A DNA stretch of 32,648 nt. Source: Geobacter sp. UBA1603 (lineage in GTDB: Bacteria; Desulfobacterota; Desulfuromonadia; Geobacterales; Pseudopelobacteraceae). The notes under the pieces are model-generated. The model searched no databases, was not told the DNA's origin, and was given only the letters and a program-made list of their open reading frames with translations. A program made the position numbers and the translations under genes. Positions 25,027 to 32,648 of this stretch are shown one piece after another (the stretch's first letter is position 1; the number at the start of each line of letters is the position of its first letter). The stretch is from positions 15,258 through 47,905 of the forward strand of contig DCNF01000043.1 in assembly GCA_002322035.1 (NCBI GenBank). Reading direction: 5' to 3'.

Positions 25027-26198
25027 GGAAATTCGAGCCTGAACACCGTTCCGGCCGCATCGCTCTTTTCGACCGAAACGACGCCGTCATACATTCTTGC
25101 TATGCGCTGTACAACGGGCAGCCCCATGCCGGTACCACGTGACTTGGTGCTGAAAAACGGTTCAAAAATGCTCGGCAGAATCTCGGCCGGAATGCCGCAG
25201 CCGCTGTCGCCAACCCGTGCGATCACACGCCCGGCGTCTTCACTGATCTCTATCGACAGATGCCCGCCATCCGGCATTTCATCGAGGGCATTCAGAAACA
25301 GATTGGTAAAAATCTGCTCGATCTCGGCCGGGTCAGCCTTGATCGGCGGGGGCACAACCCGGTAACTCCGCTCGACCATGATCTTGCGGGCTTCAATCTG
25401 GGGCGAAAAAACATCGAGGGCATTATCGGCAATCCGTTCGAGCTGGACATCGGAGCTGATCGTCCGTGTCCGGCTCGAGGCATCGAGCAGTTTACGGATG
25501 ATTGAATCGATCCGGTCAATTTCCTTGAGAATCTTGTCCTGGTATTCCTGCTGCTCCGGGTCGGAATTCTGTCGCATCAGCTGAACAAAAAGTGAGATGG
25601 AATTGAGCGGGTTACGGATTTCATGGGCCATGCCGGCCGAAAGATAGCCGAGCGCCGCCAGCTTTTCCGACTGCACGATTTCGTTCTGCGCCTTCTGGAG
25701 CGCTTCGGTTTTCTCCCTCACCCGGTTACGCAGCTCAAGATTCCAGGTTTCGATTTCCTGCAGGAGCCGGACATGCTCCTGCTGCAGCGCCCGGTTATGC
25801 AGCTCTATTTCTCGGATCCGCAGCACATTGTCGAGACGGTCAATCAGGTCGCGGTTGTTGAAGGGCTTGAGAATGTACTCGGAAGCTCCCCCTTTCATCA
25901 GTTCAACAGCGATCTCTTCGCTGCCCTTGCCGGTAAACATGACCACGGCGGTCTCGGGAAAACGGGCGGCAATTTCTCGCAGCGCCGTCAGACCGTCCAT
26001 TTCCGGCATCATATAATCGAGCAGCACCAGTTCGGGCCGGTTGGCCTCGATCAGATGCATACCCTCCCGGGCGGTCGGCGCCGTCAGGACGCGATAGTCA
26101 CGGCGTGAGAGTATCAGGCTGGTCAGTTCGAGGATGTGGCGGTCATCGTCGACAACAACGACCGTCGCCTTGTGTGCGGGTTTCAAAGGCTCGCTCAT
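25017..26198 (-). CDS. Receiver-histidine kinase hybrid (REC-HisKA-HATPase)
   Basis: 393 aa, cytoplasmic. N-terminal receiver with D17-D19 acidic cluster, D61 (VLLDYMMPEMDG), T89 (MFTGKG), K111 (ILKPF). A coiled coil at about 125-180. HisKA H192 ([11 protein letters not shown]), N-box N303 (NLFLNALDEMP), DSGCGIP (331-337), GTGMGL (355-360). All motifs are intact, so activity is likely, with the receiver tuning the kinase. It is the last gene of the unit after a second receiver and UspA. A phosphorelay from this kinase to the stand-alone regulator at 26703-27077 is plausible. Confidence 0.95.
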   Translation of the reverse strand: MSEPLKPAHKATVVVVDDDRHILELTSLILSRRDYRVLTAPTAREGMHLIEANRPELVLLDYMMPEMDGLTALREIAARFPETAVVMFTGKGSEEIAVELMKGGASEYILKPFNNRDLIDRLDNVLRIREIELHNRALQQEHVRLLQEIETWNLELRNRVREKTEALQKAQNEIVQSEKLAALGYLSAGMAHEIRNPLNSISLFVQLMRQNSDPEQQEYQDKILKEIDRIDSIIRKLLDASSRTRTISSDVQLERIADNALDVFSPQIEARKIMVERSYRVVPPPIKADPAEIEQIFTNLFLNALDEMPDGGHLSIEISEDAGRVIARVGDSGCGIPAEILPSIFEPFFSTKSRGTGMGLPVVQRIARMYDGVVSVEKSDAAGTVFRLEFPAC

Positions 26199-26225
26199 GG
26201 CGGTAGCAGGCGTGGAAAGGGCGAC

Positions 26226-26681
26226 TCAATCCCGGGCGGGAAGTCGAATGGTAAGTACCGGGCAGGGGGCGCTGCGAACTACCCGTTCAGCTGTACTGCC
26301 AAAGATGATATGATCGAGCCCCTTGCGGCCATGGGTTCCGAGCACAATCAGCGATGCCCCTTCCTGCTCCGCAGCCCGGTTGATCTCTTCGTAAGGGATG
26401 CCGGTGGCAATCAGGGTGCGGTATTCGAGACCGCTGTCACGGAGCCTGGCTTGGCAGAACTCATCCATCATCCGGCCGGCGCCTTCCTCAATCTCCTTTT
26501 CAAGCTGCTCGAAAGAGATGTGCGGGACGTAAAAACCGCGCAGATCCACCGGCTCGTTAATGACATGAAGAAGCACCAGGCGGGCGTTAAACTGCCGGGC
26601 CAGGGTCATGGCATGGTCAAAAGCGTAGTTCGCATTATCGGAAAAATCAATGGCAACCAGAATTGTCTCAAACGGTTTCAT
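26226..26681 (-). CDS. Universal stress protein, UspA family
   Basis: 151 aa; GGGAGG SD 7 bases before the ATG. Typical UspA fold: start ETILVAIDFSD, VLLHVI, and the ATP-binding signature G-x2-G-x9-GS (VLGTHGRKGLDHIIFGSTAE), then APCPVLTIR. It is thus of the ATP-binding type. Set between a receiver gene (21-base gap) and the REC-kinase (27-base gap), so probably coregulated with them. Confidence 0.93.
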   Translation of the reverse strand: MKPFETILVAIDFSDNANYAFDHAMTLARQFNARLVLLHVINEPVDLRGFYVPHISFEQLEKEIEEGAGRMMDEFCQARLRDSGLEYRTLIATGIPYEEINRAAEQEGASLIVLGTHGRKGLDHIIFGSTAERVVRSAPCPVLTIRLPARD

Positions 26682-26702
26682 GGGATAACCTCCCGGGCTG
26701 AT

Positions 26703-27077
26703 TCAGGCTTGACCGAAAATCCTGCCGATGATTTTTTTCAGCTCATCGACCTTGACCGGTTTGTTGATATACTCGTAGGCACCCAGATTCATTGCTTCAA
26801 TATAGGACTCCACCTCTCCGTAGGCCGTTACCATGATCACATTGCTTGAGGGATGGGTGCGGTTAAGCTCCTTAAGAAACGTCATGCCGTTCATTTCCGG
26901 CATATTGATGTCAGTGATGATCAGCTCCACATCCCTGCTGCGCAGGTAGTTGAGCGCCTCCAGGCCATTGCCGGCCGACGCCACCTCGTACCCTTCGCGG
27001 GCAAGAATTTTGGAGAGGGCGATGCGGGCGTTTTCCTCGTCATCAACCACCAGTATGCGTTTAAGGCTTTCTGCCAC
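26703..27077 (-). CDS. Receiver-only response regulator
   Basis: I prefer the GTG at 27077 (GGGAG 8 bases upstream, 124 aa). The ATG at 27092 would have a leader of only about 10 bases and no SD. From either start the receiver is complete: VVDDEE, phospho-acceptor in ITDINMPEMNG, T in MVTAYGEV, and K in YINKPV. No output domain. First gene of the unit with UspA and the REC-kinase. The promoter is at 27109-27136. Confidence 0.92.
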   Translation of the reverse strand: MAESLKRILVVDDEENARIALSKILAREGYEVASAGNGLEALNYLRSRDVELIITDINMPEMNGMTFLKELNRTHPSSNVIMVTAYGEVESYIEAMNLGAYEYINKPVKVDELKKIIGRIFGQA

Positions 27078-27108
27078 CAGGCCGGCTCCCATGTATGAAT
27101 GTACTGGG

Positions 27109-27136
27109 AGTCTAGCACGGCACCGGTGACTGTCAA
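27109..27136 (-). promoter_or_regulatory. Sigma70-like promoter of the RR-UspA-kinase unit
   Basis: On the minus strand: TTGACA (27136-27131), 16 bases, TAGACT (27114-27109). The predicted start is near 27102. The spacer contains the palindrome CACCGGTG. Confidence 0.6.
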
Positions 27137-27215
27137 GGCACCGGCTGTAATTTATCTGCGAGGCCTGACAACTTGGCGCCTGTGGTGGTCAACAATCCCG
27201 ACCGTCAGTCAGGGT

Positions 27216-28064
27216 TCAGTGCACGCCACCGGCATCAACGGTTACCGATACCGGCCGGCCGGCAGCGCCGAACGGCTTGAGCGGCACACCGTTCAACTCG
27301 GATTCGACCCCACCACCATTGGAAAGTTCCAAGACTATATTTTTTTGCGCTTTCCACTCAATGACATCGCCGACCGCCAGCTCGTAACTCTGGGAAGCCG
27401 CCCCGTCGATGGTGACGTTAAGGCTTCCGTTGTGGACGACTTTCATGCGCACGATGAAACTCTTCCCGGCGTCCGCTGCAGCGTGTGATGGCTGCTCCTG
27501 CACGGCTTGCTCGTTCATTTTTTCGGGTGCTGCCTCCCGTGCGGCAGCGGGTCTGACAGGGCGGAGCGTGGTTTGTTGCTGCTGAACCGGACGGCTTGCC
27601 GGGGCAGGCTGGTTCACCTGCGGCTGAACGTCGCGCCGGTGCCCCGGAGGAGATGCGGAGCGGTTGATCAAAGCTGCCGTAACCAGAATCATTACCAGAA
27701 GCAGGGCCGGCAGCGCAAAACGCTGCCAGGGGATCGACCGTTTTGGCCGGCCGTTCCCGCCCGCGACGGGGTGACCGGACGTTTTCGTGCTATCAACGCC
27801 GAAAAGCTTGTCGTACAGGCGGAACATATCATCGGGGTTAAGCCCCAGATGGGTTGCATAAATACGGAGAAATCCCTTCAGATAAGCCAGGCTGGCAAAC
27901 TCGCCAATCCGGTCGTTTTCCAGGGCCTCCAGATAATTTTCGCCAACTTTGGTGGCCTCGGCAGCCTCTTTGAGCGAAATCCCGTGGTACTCCCGGCAGC
28001 GCTTGAGAATGGCGCCCGGCGAATTCGCGCTGGAGTCAGTTGTCTGGCTGGAAGCGTCTGGCAC
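27216..28064 (-). CDS. RodZ-like HTH / DUF4115 membrane protein
   Basis: 282 aa from GTG at 28064, with AAGGA 7 bases upstream. Residues 16-80 form the HTH_25-type domain (GAILKRCREYHGISLKEAAEAT, YLKGFLRIYA). One TM helix at about 117-134. A Pro/Gln/Ala-rich linker (140-195). A periplasmic DUF4115 beta domain at about 200-282 (VRMKVVHNGSLNVTIDG, YELAVGDVIEWKA). RodZ homologs link MreB to the wall and set cell shape; here the role is inferred. It follows the TPR lipoprotein by 10 bases, recalling the pilF-rodZ neighbourhood of other proteobacteria. Confidence 0.9.
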   Translation of the reverse strand: MPDASSQTTDSSANSPGAILKRCREYHGISLKEAAEATKVGENYLEALENDRIGEFASLAYLKGFLRIYATHLGLNPDDMFRLYDKLFGVDSTKTSGHPVAGGNGRPKRSIPWQRFALPALLLVMILVTAALINRSASPPGHRRDVQPQVNQPAPASRPVQQQQTTLRPVRPAAAREAAPEKMNEQAVQEQPSHAAADAGKSFIVRMKVVHNGSLNVTIDGAASQSYELAVGDVIEWKAQKNIVLELSNGGGVESELNGVPLKPFGAAGRPVSVTVDAGGVH

Positions 28065-28074
28065 GCGGGGATCC

Positions 28075-28839
28075 TTATTTCAACAGTTCCAGATAGCCTG
28101 TGGCTGAACGGCCATTTTCGGAGTCGGGCTTGATCCGGACCACATCCCTGAAAGCGGCTTTGGCGGCATCCATGTTCTGGAGTTTCATCTGGGCCAGCCC
28201 CAGATGGTAATACGCATCACCAAAATCCTTGAATATCTCTATGGCTTTACGGTATTCAGCAATCGCCTGCTCGGTCTTGTCCATGGCAAACCAGACCCTT
28301 CCGAGCAGAAGCCGTGCCACCGGGTTGCGCGGATTCTGGCCGATCACCACTCGAATCTCTTCCATGGCCTTGGGGAAATCGCCCTTTCCGAGATAGGCCA
28401 GGCCCAGGTTCAGTGTGGCGCTTTCACTGTTTTCATAGAATATGTCGTCTTTTACGATCTTGAACTGCTGAATTGCACTGTCCCACCGCTTCAGCTCAAG
28501 GTAAACCACTCCCAGATCATTACGGGCGATCGAATAGGCCGGCTTGAGTGCAATGGCACGCTCGAGGCGCGGCTCGGCCAGTGCATAACGTTTCTTGCCG
28601 ATATAGGCCAGCGCAAGGTTGTAGAGCAGCTCCGGGTTATCCGGGTCAAGCTTCTCGGCCTCGGTCAACTCCACCAGGGCTGATGTGTAGTTGCGCTCCC
28701 CGAGAAAGGAAAGCCCCATTTGGTAATGATAGGCCGCCGGATTGGGCTTCTGATCTCCCCCGCGGCGCCCCGTGGCGCATCCGCCAAGCATCGTCAGCAG
28801 CATTAGCAGCAGTGCGGCATATCTGATCACCAAAATCAT
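28075..28839 (-). CDS. TPR lipoprotein, PilF/PilW-like
   Basis: 254 aa. The lipoprotein signal ends in LGGC with C21. The mature part is made of about six TPR repeats from residue 37 (NYTSALVELTEAEKLDPDNPELLYNLA is the first full unit in part; later units such as ARNDLGVVYLELKRWDSAIQQ and DAYYHLGLAQMKLQ). It resembles the type IV pilus pilotin PilF/PilW, placed next to RodZ. Known function of the family: outer-membrane assembly of the PilQ secretin; no other pilus genes are in view, so another scaffold role cannot be excluded. Gaps: 15 bases after pfkB, 10 before the RodZ gene. Confidence 0.88.
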   Translation of the reverse strand: MILVIRYAALLLMLLTMLGGCATGRRGGDQKPNPAAYHYQMGLSFLGERNYTSALVELTEAEKLDPDNPELLYNLALAYIGKKRYALAEPRLERAIALKPAYSIARNDLGVVYLELKRWDSAIQQFKIVKDDIFYENSESATLNLGLAYLGKGDFPKAMEEIRVVIGQNPRNPVARLLLGRVWFAMDKTEQAIAEYRKAIEIFKDFGDAYYHLGLAQMKLQNMDAAKAAFRDVVRIKPDSENGRSATGYLELLK

Positions 28840-28854
28840 GCGGAAAGCCCCCTG

Positions 28855-29772
28855 TTAAAGCGTCCCGATATCGCGGAACGATGTCAGGGACGTAAAGCTT
28901 TTGTAGCGGGATTCGATCTCACGGTATTCAAGCCTCTTCATTCGGTTGAGGCTGAAATCCTCCACATTGAAGGAAGCCATCACCGAACCGAAGACTATCG
29001 CCTGGCGAATACCCTCCTCAGACAGGTCTCCGGTATTGGCAAGATAGCCCATGAATCCACCAGCAAACGTATCGCCGGCACCGGTAGGGTCGAAAACCTC
29101 CTCCAGCGGCCAGGCCGGTGCAGCGAAAACCGTATCGGCCGTAAACATCAGGACGCCGTACTCGCCCCGCTTGACCACCAGCCGCTTGCATCCAAGGGCG
29201 ATGATCCGCCGGGCCGCCTTGACCAGATTTGACTCACCGGTGAACTGGCGCGCCTCTCCTTCATTGATCACGACGATATCAACCTTCTGCAGGACCTTCC
29301 TGAGTGATTCCGGCTTGGATGAGATCCAGAAGTTCATGGTATCGCAGGCCACGAGCTTCGGCTGTCTGACCTGCCCGAGAACCTCCATCTGCAGGTCTGG
29401 GTCGATATTGGCCAGAAACAGATAATCGGCATTGCGGTAGGACTCGGGCAGAACCGGCTTGAACTGGGTCAGCACGTTCAGCTGCGTATCCAGGGTCTGG
29501 GCCTCGTTCAGGTCGTAGCCGTAGCGGCCGGTCCAGTGGAAGGTTTTGCCCGGAATTTTCTGTAAACCGGCGAGGTCGATCGAGCGTGACCGCAGGAAAT
29601 TGACATGCTCCTCGGGAAAGTCCTCACCGACGACCGCCACCAGTGAAACATCGCTGAAAAAGCTGGCCGATGTGGAAAAATAGGTGGCTGAACCGCCGAG
29701 CACGTTATCTCCCCGGCCAAAGGGGGTCTCGATCGTATCGAATGCTACGGTGCCTACAACAACAATGCCCAT
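28855..29772 (-). CDS. PfkB-family sugar/nucleoside kinase
   Basis: 305 aa from the ATG at 29772 with AAGGAA 6 bases upstream; a longer start would enter mtnP. Ribokinase fold: GGSATYFSTSASFF (27-40, signature 1 region) and DPTGAGDTFAGGF near 226-238 (signature 2 with the catalytic Asp). It lies 17 bases after mtnP in the same unit, so the substrate may be a purine salvage or methionine salvage product, but specificity cannot be read from the sequence. Confidence 0.92.
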   Translation of the reverse strand: MGIVVVGTVAFDTIETPFGRGDNVLGGSATYFSTSASFFSDVSLVAVVGEDFPEEHVNFLRSRSIDLAGLQKIPGKTFHWTGRYGYDLNEAQTLDTQLNVLTQFKPVLPESYRNADYLFLANIDPDLQMEVLGQVRQPKLVACDTMNFWISSKPESLRKVLQKVDIVVINEGEARQFTGESNLVKAARRIIALGCKRLVVKRGEYGVLMFTADTVFAAPAWPLEEVFDPTGAGDTFAGGFMGYLANTGDLSEEGIRQAIVFGSVMASFNVEDFSLNRMKRLEYREIESRYKSFTSLTSFRDIGTL

Positions 29773-29789
29773 AATGATTTCCTTGTGTG

Positions 29790-30653
29790 CTAGAGGTATT
29801 TTCCGACCAGAATGGCAAGCTTTTCCCTGGTTTCGGCCGGGATCACGCTGCGGTCGGTGATGACGGCATACTGCATGGCATTGACACAGGCACAATCACG
29901 CCCTGCTGTAATCCCGGAAACAGCATGGCGGATGATGTTCTTGGCCATGGCAACGTTCTGGTGAATGATCGCGATGATCGCATCAACGGTCACATCCTCG
30001 TGGGAATCGTGCCAGCAGTCATAGTCGGTCGAAAGCGCAATAATACCGTAGCAGATCTCTGCCTCGCGGGCCAGTTTGGCCTCGGTCAGATTGGTCATGC
30101 CGATAACCGAGGCGCCCAGTCCGAGATAGGAGAACGACTCCGCCCTGGTTGAAAAGGCCGGCCCCTCCATGCAGACGTAGGTGCCCCCCTTGTGGACCGT
30201 GGCGCCGGCCTGCTGCGCCGCTGTATAGAGAACCTCCGAGAGGCGGTGGCAGACCGGGTCGGCAAAACCGGCATGGGCTACGACACCCTCGCCGAAAAAC
30301 GTATCCTTGCGGATGCCTTTGGTACGGTCATAGAACTGGTCGGGGACGACGATATGCCCGGGGGCAATCGCGTCCTTCAGGCTTCCCACCGCCGACACGG
30401 AGATGATCCGCTCGACGCCAAGCTGCTTCATGCCGTAGATATTGGCGCGGTAGTTCACTTCCGAAGGGAGATAGCGGTGACCCCGGCCATGGCGGGGAAG
30501 AAACACCATCCGGACTCCGCCCAGCATTCCAGTAATATAATCATCAGACGGTGCCCCGAACGGGGTTTCCAGCCTGACCGGCCGGACGTCCTCAAGGCCT
30601 TCCATCTCGTACAGACCGCTGCCGCCGATAACACCGATGGTGGTTTCGCTCAT
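29790..30653 (-). CDS. mtnP: S-methyl-5'-thioadenosine phosphorylase
   Basis: 287 aa, family length. Cleaves 5'-methylthioadenosine (or related purine nucleosides) with phosphate to adenine and methylthioribose-1-phosphate. Seen: GVIGGSGLY (7-15), FLPRHGRGH (51-59), SVSAVGSL, YVCMEGPAFSTRAES, IGMTNLTEAKLAREAEI, and STDYDCW (208-214) with the Asp pair typical of MTAP rather than PNP. It starts the unit mtnP-pfkB-TPR-rodZ. mtnA and later salvage genes are not in the window. A weak promoter (TTACAG, 16 bases, TATTTT) lies on the minus strand between about 30680 and 30710. Confidence 0.94.
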   Translation of the reverse strand: MSETTIGVIGGSGLYEMEGLEDVRPVRLETPFGAPSDDYITGMLGGVRMVFLPRHGRGHRYLPSEVNYRANIYGMKQLGVERIISVSAVGSLKDAIAPGHIVVPDQFYDRTKGIRKDTFFGEGVVAHAGFADPVCHRLSEVLYTAAQQAGATVHKGGTYVCMEGPAFSTRAESFSYLGLGASVIGMTNLTEAKLAREAEICYGIIALSTDYDCWHDSHEDVTVDAIIAIIHQNVAMAKNIIRHAVSGITAGRDCACVNAMQYAVITDRSVIPAETREKLAILVGKYL

Positions 30654-30710
30654 ACCCGCCCTGTCCTTTCGCCATTGCCAAAATACTGCAAACGTCGCTG
30701 ACTGTAAGGG

Positions 30711-30724
30711 TTTTAGGCCTAAAA
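30711..30724. promoter_or_regulatory. Perfect 14-base palindrome TTTTAGGCCTAAAA
   Basis: Perfect dyad with no spacer, about 58 bases upstream of the mtnP start. It lies just upstream of the possible mtnP -35, so it may be an operator. Confidence 0.4.
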
Positions 30725-30791
30725 TTCAATGGTTATTTTCCTGATCTTCACCTGCTTACATCGTGTATACGGCAGGTTGCACATAAAAAAC

Positions 30792-30820
30792 TTGCCTTAT
30801 TCGACTGATGCCGCTAAAGT
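30792..30820 (+). promoter_or_regulatory. Possible promoter of the DEAD-box helicase gene
   Basis: TTGCCT, 17 bases, TAAAGT: each hexamer matches 4 of 6 consensus positions. The start would be near 30827, giving a leader of about 229 bases. Confidence 0.35.
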
Positions 30821-30840
30821 CATCGAAAGACTGTCACACA

Positions 30841-30867
30841 AACGGCGGCATGGTGTCCGCCGTTTTT
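30841..30867 (+). terminator. Hairpin with T-run in the helicase leader
   Basis: AACGGCGG (30841-30848) pairs with CCGCCGTT (30857-30864), followed by three more T. It lies just downstream of the possible promoter and far upstream of the helicase ATG, so it may be an attenuator or the end of a short RNA. Confidence 0.55.
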
Positions 30868-31055
30868 CATTGTAGATCATCGCTTACCAGCCCCTGATTC
30901 AATCCTCTTCATTGAACCCGGCAGTACGTTTGGCAGGCGAAGATTGCACAGCCTGTCGATACGCAGCTGCCGTTTCCGTTTCCGTGGATTACGTTCATGT
31001 CATCCCGCGGCCTGCGTGCGCATTCACCCGACACCGACCGCAAAGGAAGACATGC

Positions 31056-32384
31056 ATGACATTTGAAGAACTCGCCCTCAACCCCGCAATCCTGAAGTCA
31101 GTGGCCGACTGCGGCTACTCAACCCCGACCCCGATCCAGGCCCAGGCCATCCCCCAGGTCCTGGCCGGCCACGACCTGATCGCCACCGCCCAGACCGGCA
31201 CCGGCAAAACCGCCGCATTCGTTCTACCCGCCCTGGAACGCCTGCTTACAAAATCAACCATTCCGGGCAAAGGCCCCCGAATCCTGGTCTTGGCACCGAC
31301 CCGTGAACTGGCCGGCCAGGTCATGGATGCCGCCCGCTCCTACGGCCGCGGCTTCCGCCCCCGCTGCGGGACCCTGCTGGGAGGAATGCCCTACCGCGAA
31401 CAGCTGCGCCTGCTCTCGGCACCGGTTGATATCATTGTTGCAACTCCCGGACGCCTGCTCGACCACCTGGAGCGCGGCAGCGTAAATCTGAATCGTTTGG
31501 AGATGCTGGTGCTTGACGAAGCAGACCGGATGCTTGACATGGGCTTCAGCGAGGACATGGAAAAAATCGTTGCCCGCGCACCGGCCGGGCGCCAGACCCT
31601 CATGTTCACCGCCACCATGGGAAAATCGGTCACTCGGCTGGCCGAGCAGATGCTGCGCGACCCGAAACGGATCGAACTGGCCGTCCGCACCGACAATCAT
31701 GCCCTGATCGAACAGCGGCTACATGTGACTGACAACCTGCGGCACAAGCTCGACCTTCTGGACCACCTGGTGCGTGACGTCGAAATGACCCGCGCCATTA
31801 TCTTCTCGGCAACCAAGAAAGATGCCGACGAGCTCTCCCGCGAGCTCTCCCGCAACGGCTTCCCCGCAGCCCCCCTGCACGGCGATATGCCCCAGACCGC
31901 CCGCAACCGGACCATCGACAAGATGCGCCGCGGGCACATCCGCCTGTTGGTCGCCACCGACGTGGCCGCCCGCGGTCTGGATGTCACCGGTGTCAGCCAT
32001 GTGATCAATTTTGATCTGCCGCGCTTTGCCGAAGACTATGTTCACCGCATCGGCCGTACCGGCCGGGCCGGAGCCAACGGGATTGCCATTTCGTTTGCGT
32101 CAGCCTCCGAACTTCCCTATCTGGAACGTATTGAGCGCTTTATTGGCAAAAAACTGCCGGAGGCCAGCATAGAAGGGCTTGAACCAACAACATCCCTGCG
32201 CCGCTCATCCAGCCGTGCGAACGGCCATCGTCCAAATTCCGGGCCTTCACGTTTTGGAAAAAACAGTGGCGGCAGCGGCCAGGGCAAACCGTGGATGAAA
32301 TCGTCCAAACCGGCCGGTGCTGCCAGCCGTGGACCGCGTACCGAACCGGTAATCGAATACCGTAGCCGGCGGCCACAAGCCTAG
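31056..32384 (+). CDS. DEAD-box RNA helicase, RhlE-like
   Basis: 442 aa from ATG at 31056 with AAGGAAG 6 bases upstream; the ATG at 31052 ends after four codons. Motifs: Q motif PTPIQAQAIP (24-33), I AQTGTGKT (45-52), Ia PTRELA, Ib TPGRLLD, II DEAD (154-157), III TAT (185-187, usually SAT), V ATDVAARGLDV, VI HRIGRTGRAG. The C-terminal 65 residues are basic, Ser/Gly/Arg-rich and likely bind RNA. Cytoplasmic; usual roles are ribosome assembly and RNA turnover, often cold-induced. A long leader with a hairpin precedes it and a strong terminator follows. Confidence 0.95.
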   Translation: MTFEELALNPAILKSVADCGYSTPTPIQAQAIPQVLAGHDLIATAQTGTGKTAAFVLPALERLLTKSTIPGKGPRILVLAPTRELAGQVMDAARSYGRGFRPRCGTLLGGMPYREQLRLLSAPVDIIVATPGRLLDHLERGSVNLNRLEMLVLDEADRMLDMGFSEDMEKIVARAPAGRQTLMFTATMGKSVTRLAEQMLRDPKRIELAVRTDNHALIEQRLHVTDNLRHKLDLLDHLVRDVEMTRAIIFSATKKDADELSRELSRNGFPAAPLHGDMPQTARNRTIDKMRRGHIRLLVATDVAARGLDVTGVSHVINFDLPRFAEDYVHRIGRTGRAGANGIAISFASASELPYLERIERFIGKKLPEASIEGLEPTTSLRRSSSRANGHRPNSGPSRFGKNSGGSGQGKPWMKSSKPAGAASRGPRTEPVIEYRSRRPQA

Positions 32385-32415
32385 GCCAGGCGACGGCACA
32401 TTCTGTTGAAACAGC

Positions 32416-32444
32416 AAGAGCGGCATTACTGCCGCTCTTTTTTT
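32416..32444 (+). terminator. Intrinsic terminator of the helicase gene
   Basis: AAGAGCGGCA (32416-32425) pairs perfectly with TGCCGCTCTT (32430-32439) around TTAC, followed by five T. Strong on the plus strand; the minus-strand side lacks a T-run. Confidence 0.92.
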
Positions 32445-32477
32445 GTATAAATTTCAGTATATCGACTGATGACGAAA

Positions 32478-32513
32478 CAGCCACATAACCAAAATGCTCA
32501 TGGTTCGTGGCTG
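32478..32513 (-). terminator. Possible terminator after gyrB
   Basis: On the minus strand CAGCCAC, a bulge and AACC pair with GGTT, two unpaired bases and GTGGCTG, followed by TTTCG. The stem is good but the T-run is short. Confidence 0.45.
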
Positions 32514-32549
32514 CAACAGCTCAAATATCATTTCTTACATAACACGCCA

Positions 32550-32648
32550 TCAGATATCCAGGTTCACAACATTCAGCGCATTCATTTCTATAAACTCTCG
32601 GCGCGGTTCCACCTGATCACCCATCAGGATGGTGAAGATTTCATCCGA
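32550..32648 (-). CDS. gyrB: DNA gyrase subunit B, C-terminal end (partial)
   Basis: The last 32 codons plus TGA are present on the minus strand; the gene continues beyond the window. The residues include [15 protein letters not shown] and end in NLDI, matching the conserved GyrB C-terminus (LMGDxVEPRRxFIExNAL...I). The paralog ParE has a different end. gyrA, which often follows gyrB, is absent: a convergent helicase gene lies downstream instead. Because only the tail is seen, a second gyrB-like copy cannot be excluded. Confidence 0.85.
   Translation of the reverse strand, partial: SDEIFTILMGDQVEPRREFIEMNALNVVNLDI

Larger units (their letters stand above)
30654..31055. other. Divergent intergenic region, mtnP / DEAD-box helicase
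   Basis: 402 bases with no convincing gene. It contains a 14-base palindrome (30711-30724), a plausible plus-strand promoter (30792-30820) and a hairpin followed by a short T-run (30841-30867). About 190 bases from that hairpin to the helicase SD show nothing I can name. Confidence 0.6.

Noticed and set aside
30729..30875. 48-codon plus-strand frame with a KNLPYS-like segment reminiscent of RRM proteins
   Set aside because: No SD, and it contains the terminator-like hairpin; the similarity is only a few residues.
30725..31055. c-di-GMP (GEMM) riboswitch upstream of the helicase
   Set aside because: The conserved GEMM core (CACGCAAAGC-type and tetraloop-receptor parts) is not present here or elsewhere in the window on either strand.
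1..32648. tRNA, rRNA, CRISPR, insertion sequence or prophage genes
   Set aside because: No cloverleaf, regular spaced repeat, transposase or phage-type motif was recognised in any coding frame or gap.

Overview
The window looks like a chromosomal segment of a Geobacter-like bacterium (order Desulfuromonadales, formerly Deltaproteobacteria). This is inferred from gene content and style: many stand-alone response regulators and soluble histidine kinases, PilZ and CheX proteins, a GH57 glycosidase next to a GalT-like enzyme, a zinc-ribbon/DUF3426 protein, fairly high G+C and strong Shine-Dalgarno (SD) sites. I see no rRNA, tRNA, CRISPR array, insertion sequence or phage gene. About 30 protein genes are supported. 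The two edge genes are cut: a proline-rich exported protein at the left and the last codons of gyrB at the right.

Left block (1-6863, all minus strand). Two transcription units are likely. The upstream one starts near 6851. It encodes a 52-aa Cys-containing membrane peptide, a DUF2318 cysteine protein, a MacB/FtsX-type ABC permease with a periplasmic CxxC, its ATPase, and a membrane histidine kinase with no cognate regulator. It resembles the accessory part of P19/FTR1-type iron uptake loci. The second unit has its own promoter at 3016-3043. It encodes two paralogous exported proteins with proline-rich tails, flanking an unrecognised lipoprotein. I know of no described function for this trio, and it is the best candidate for an undescribed system.

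Plus-strand block (6997-21834). cysS is followed, with short gaps or overlaps, by a PilZ protein, a CheX phosphatase, a GAF histidine kinase with degenerate ATP-binding motifs, a receiver-only regulator, a sugar nucleotidyltransferase fused to a catalytically degenerate phosphomannomutase domain, a GH57 alpha-glucan enzyme, galT, an M23 peptidase and a TIGR02757/DUF2400 protein. This couples a c-di-GMP/phosphorelay module to storage or surface glucan metabolism. A 164-base gap before galT holds a two-hairpin leader that appears to sequester the galT SD. A near-consensus promoter (19448-19476) then drives a zinc-ribbon/DUF3426 protein and endonuclease IV (nfo).

Minus-strand block (21844-30653). 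There are three operons: (i) mtnP, pfkB-type kinase, TPR lipoprotein and RodZ-like protein; (ii) response regulator, UspA and REC-histidine kinase, ending in a clear terminator; (iii) response regulator, COG2509 FAD-dependent dehydrogenase and OB-fold/HD phosphohydrolase (YhaM-like). The right end holds a DEAD-box RNA helicase on the plus strand, with a long structured leader and a strong terminator, convergent with gyrB.
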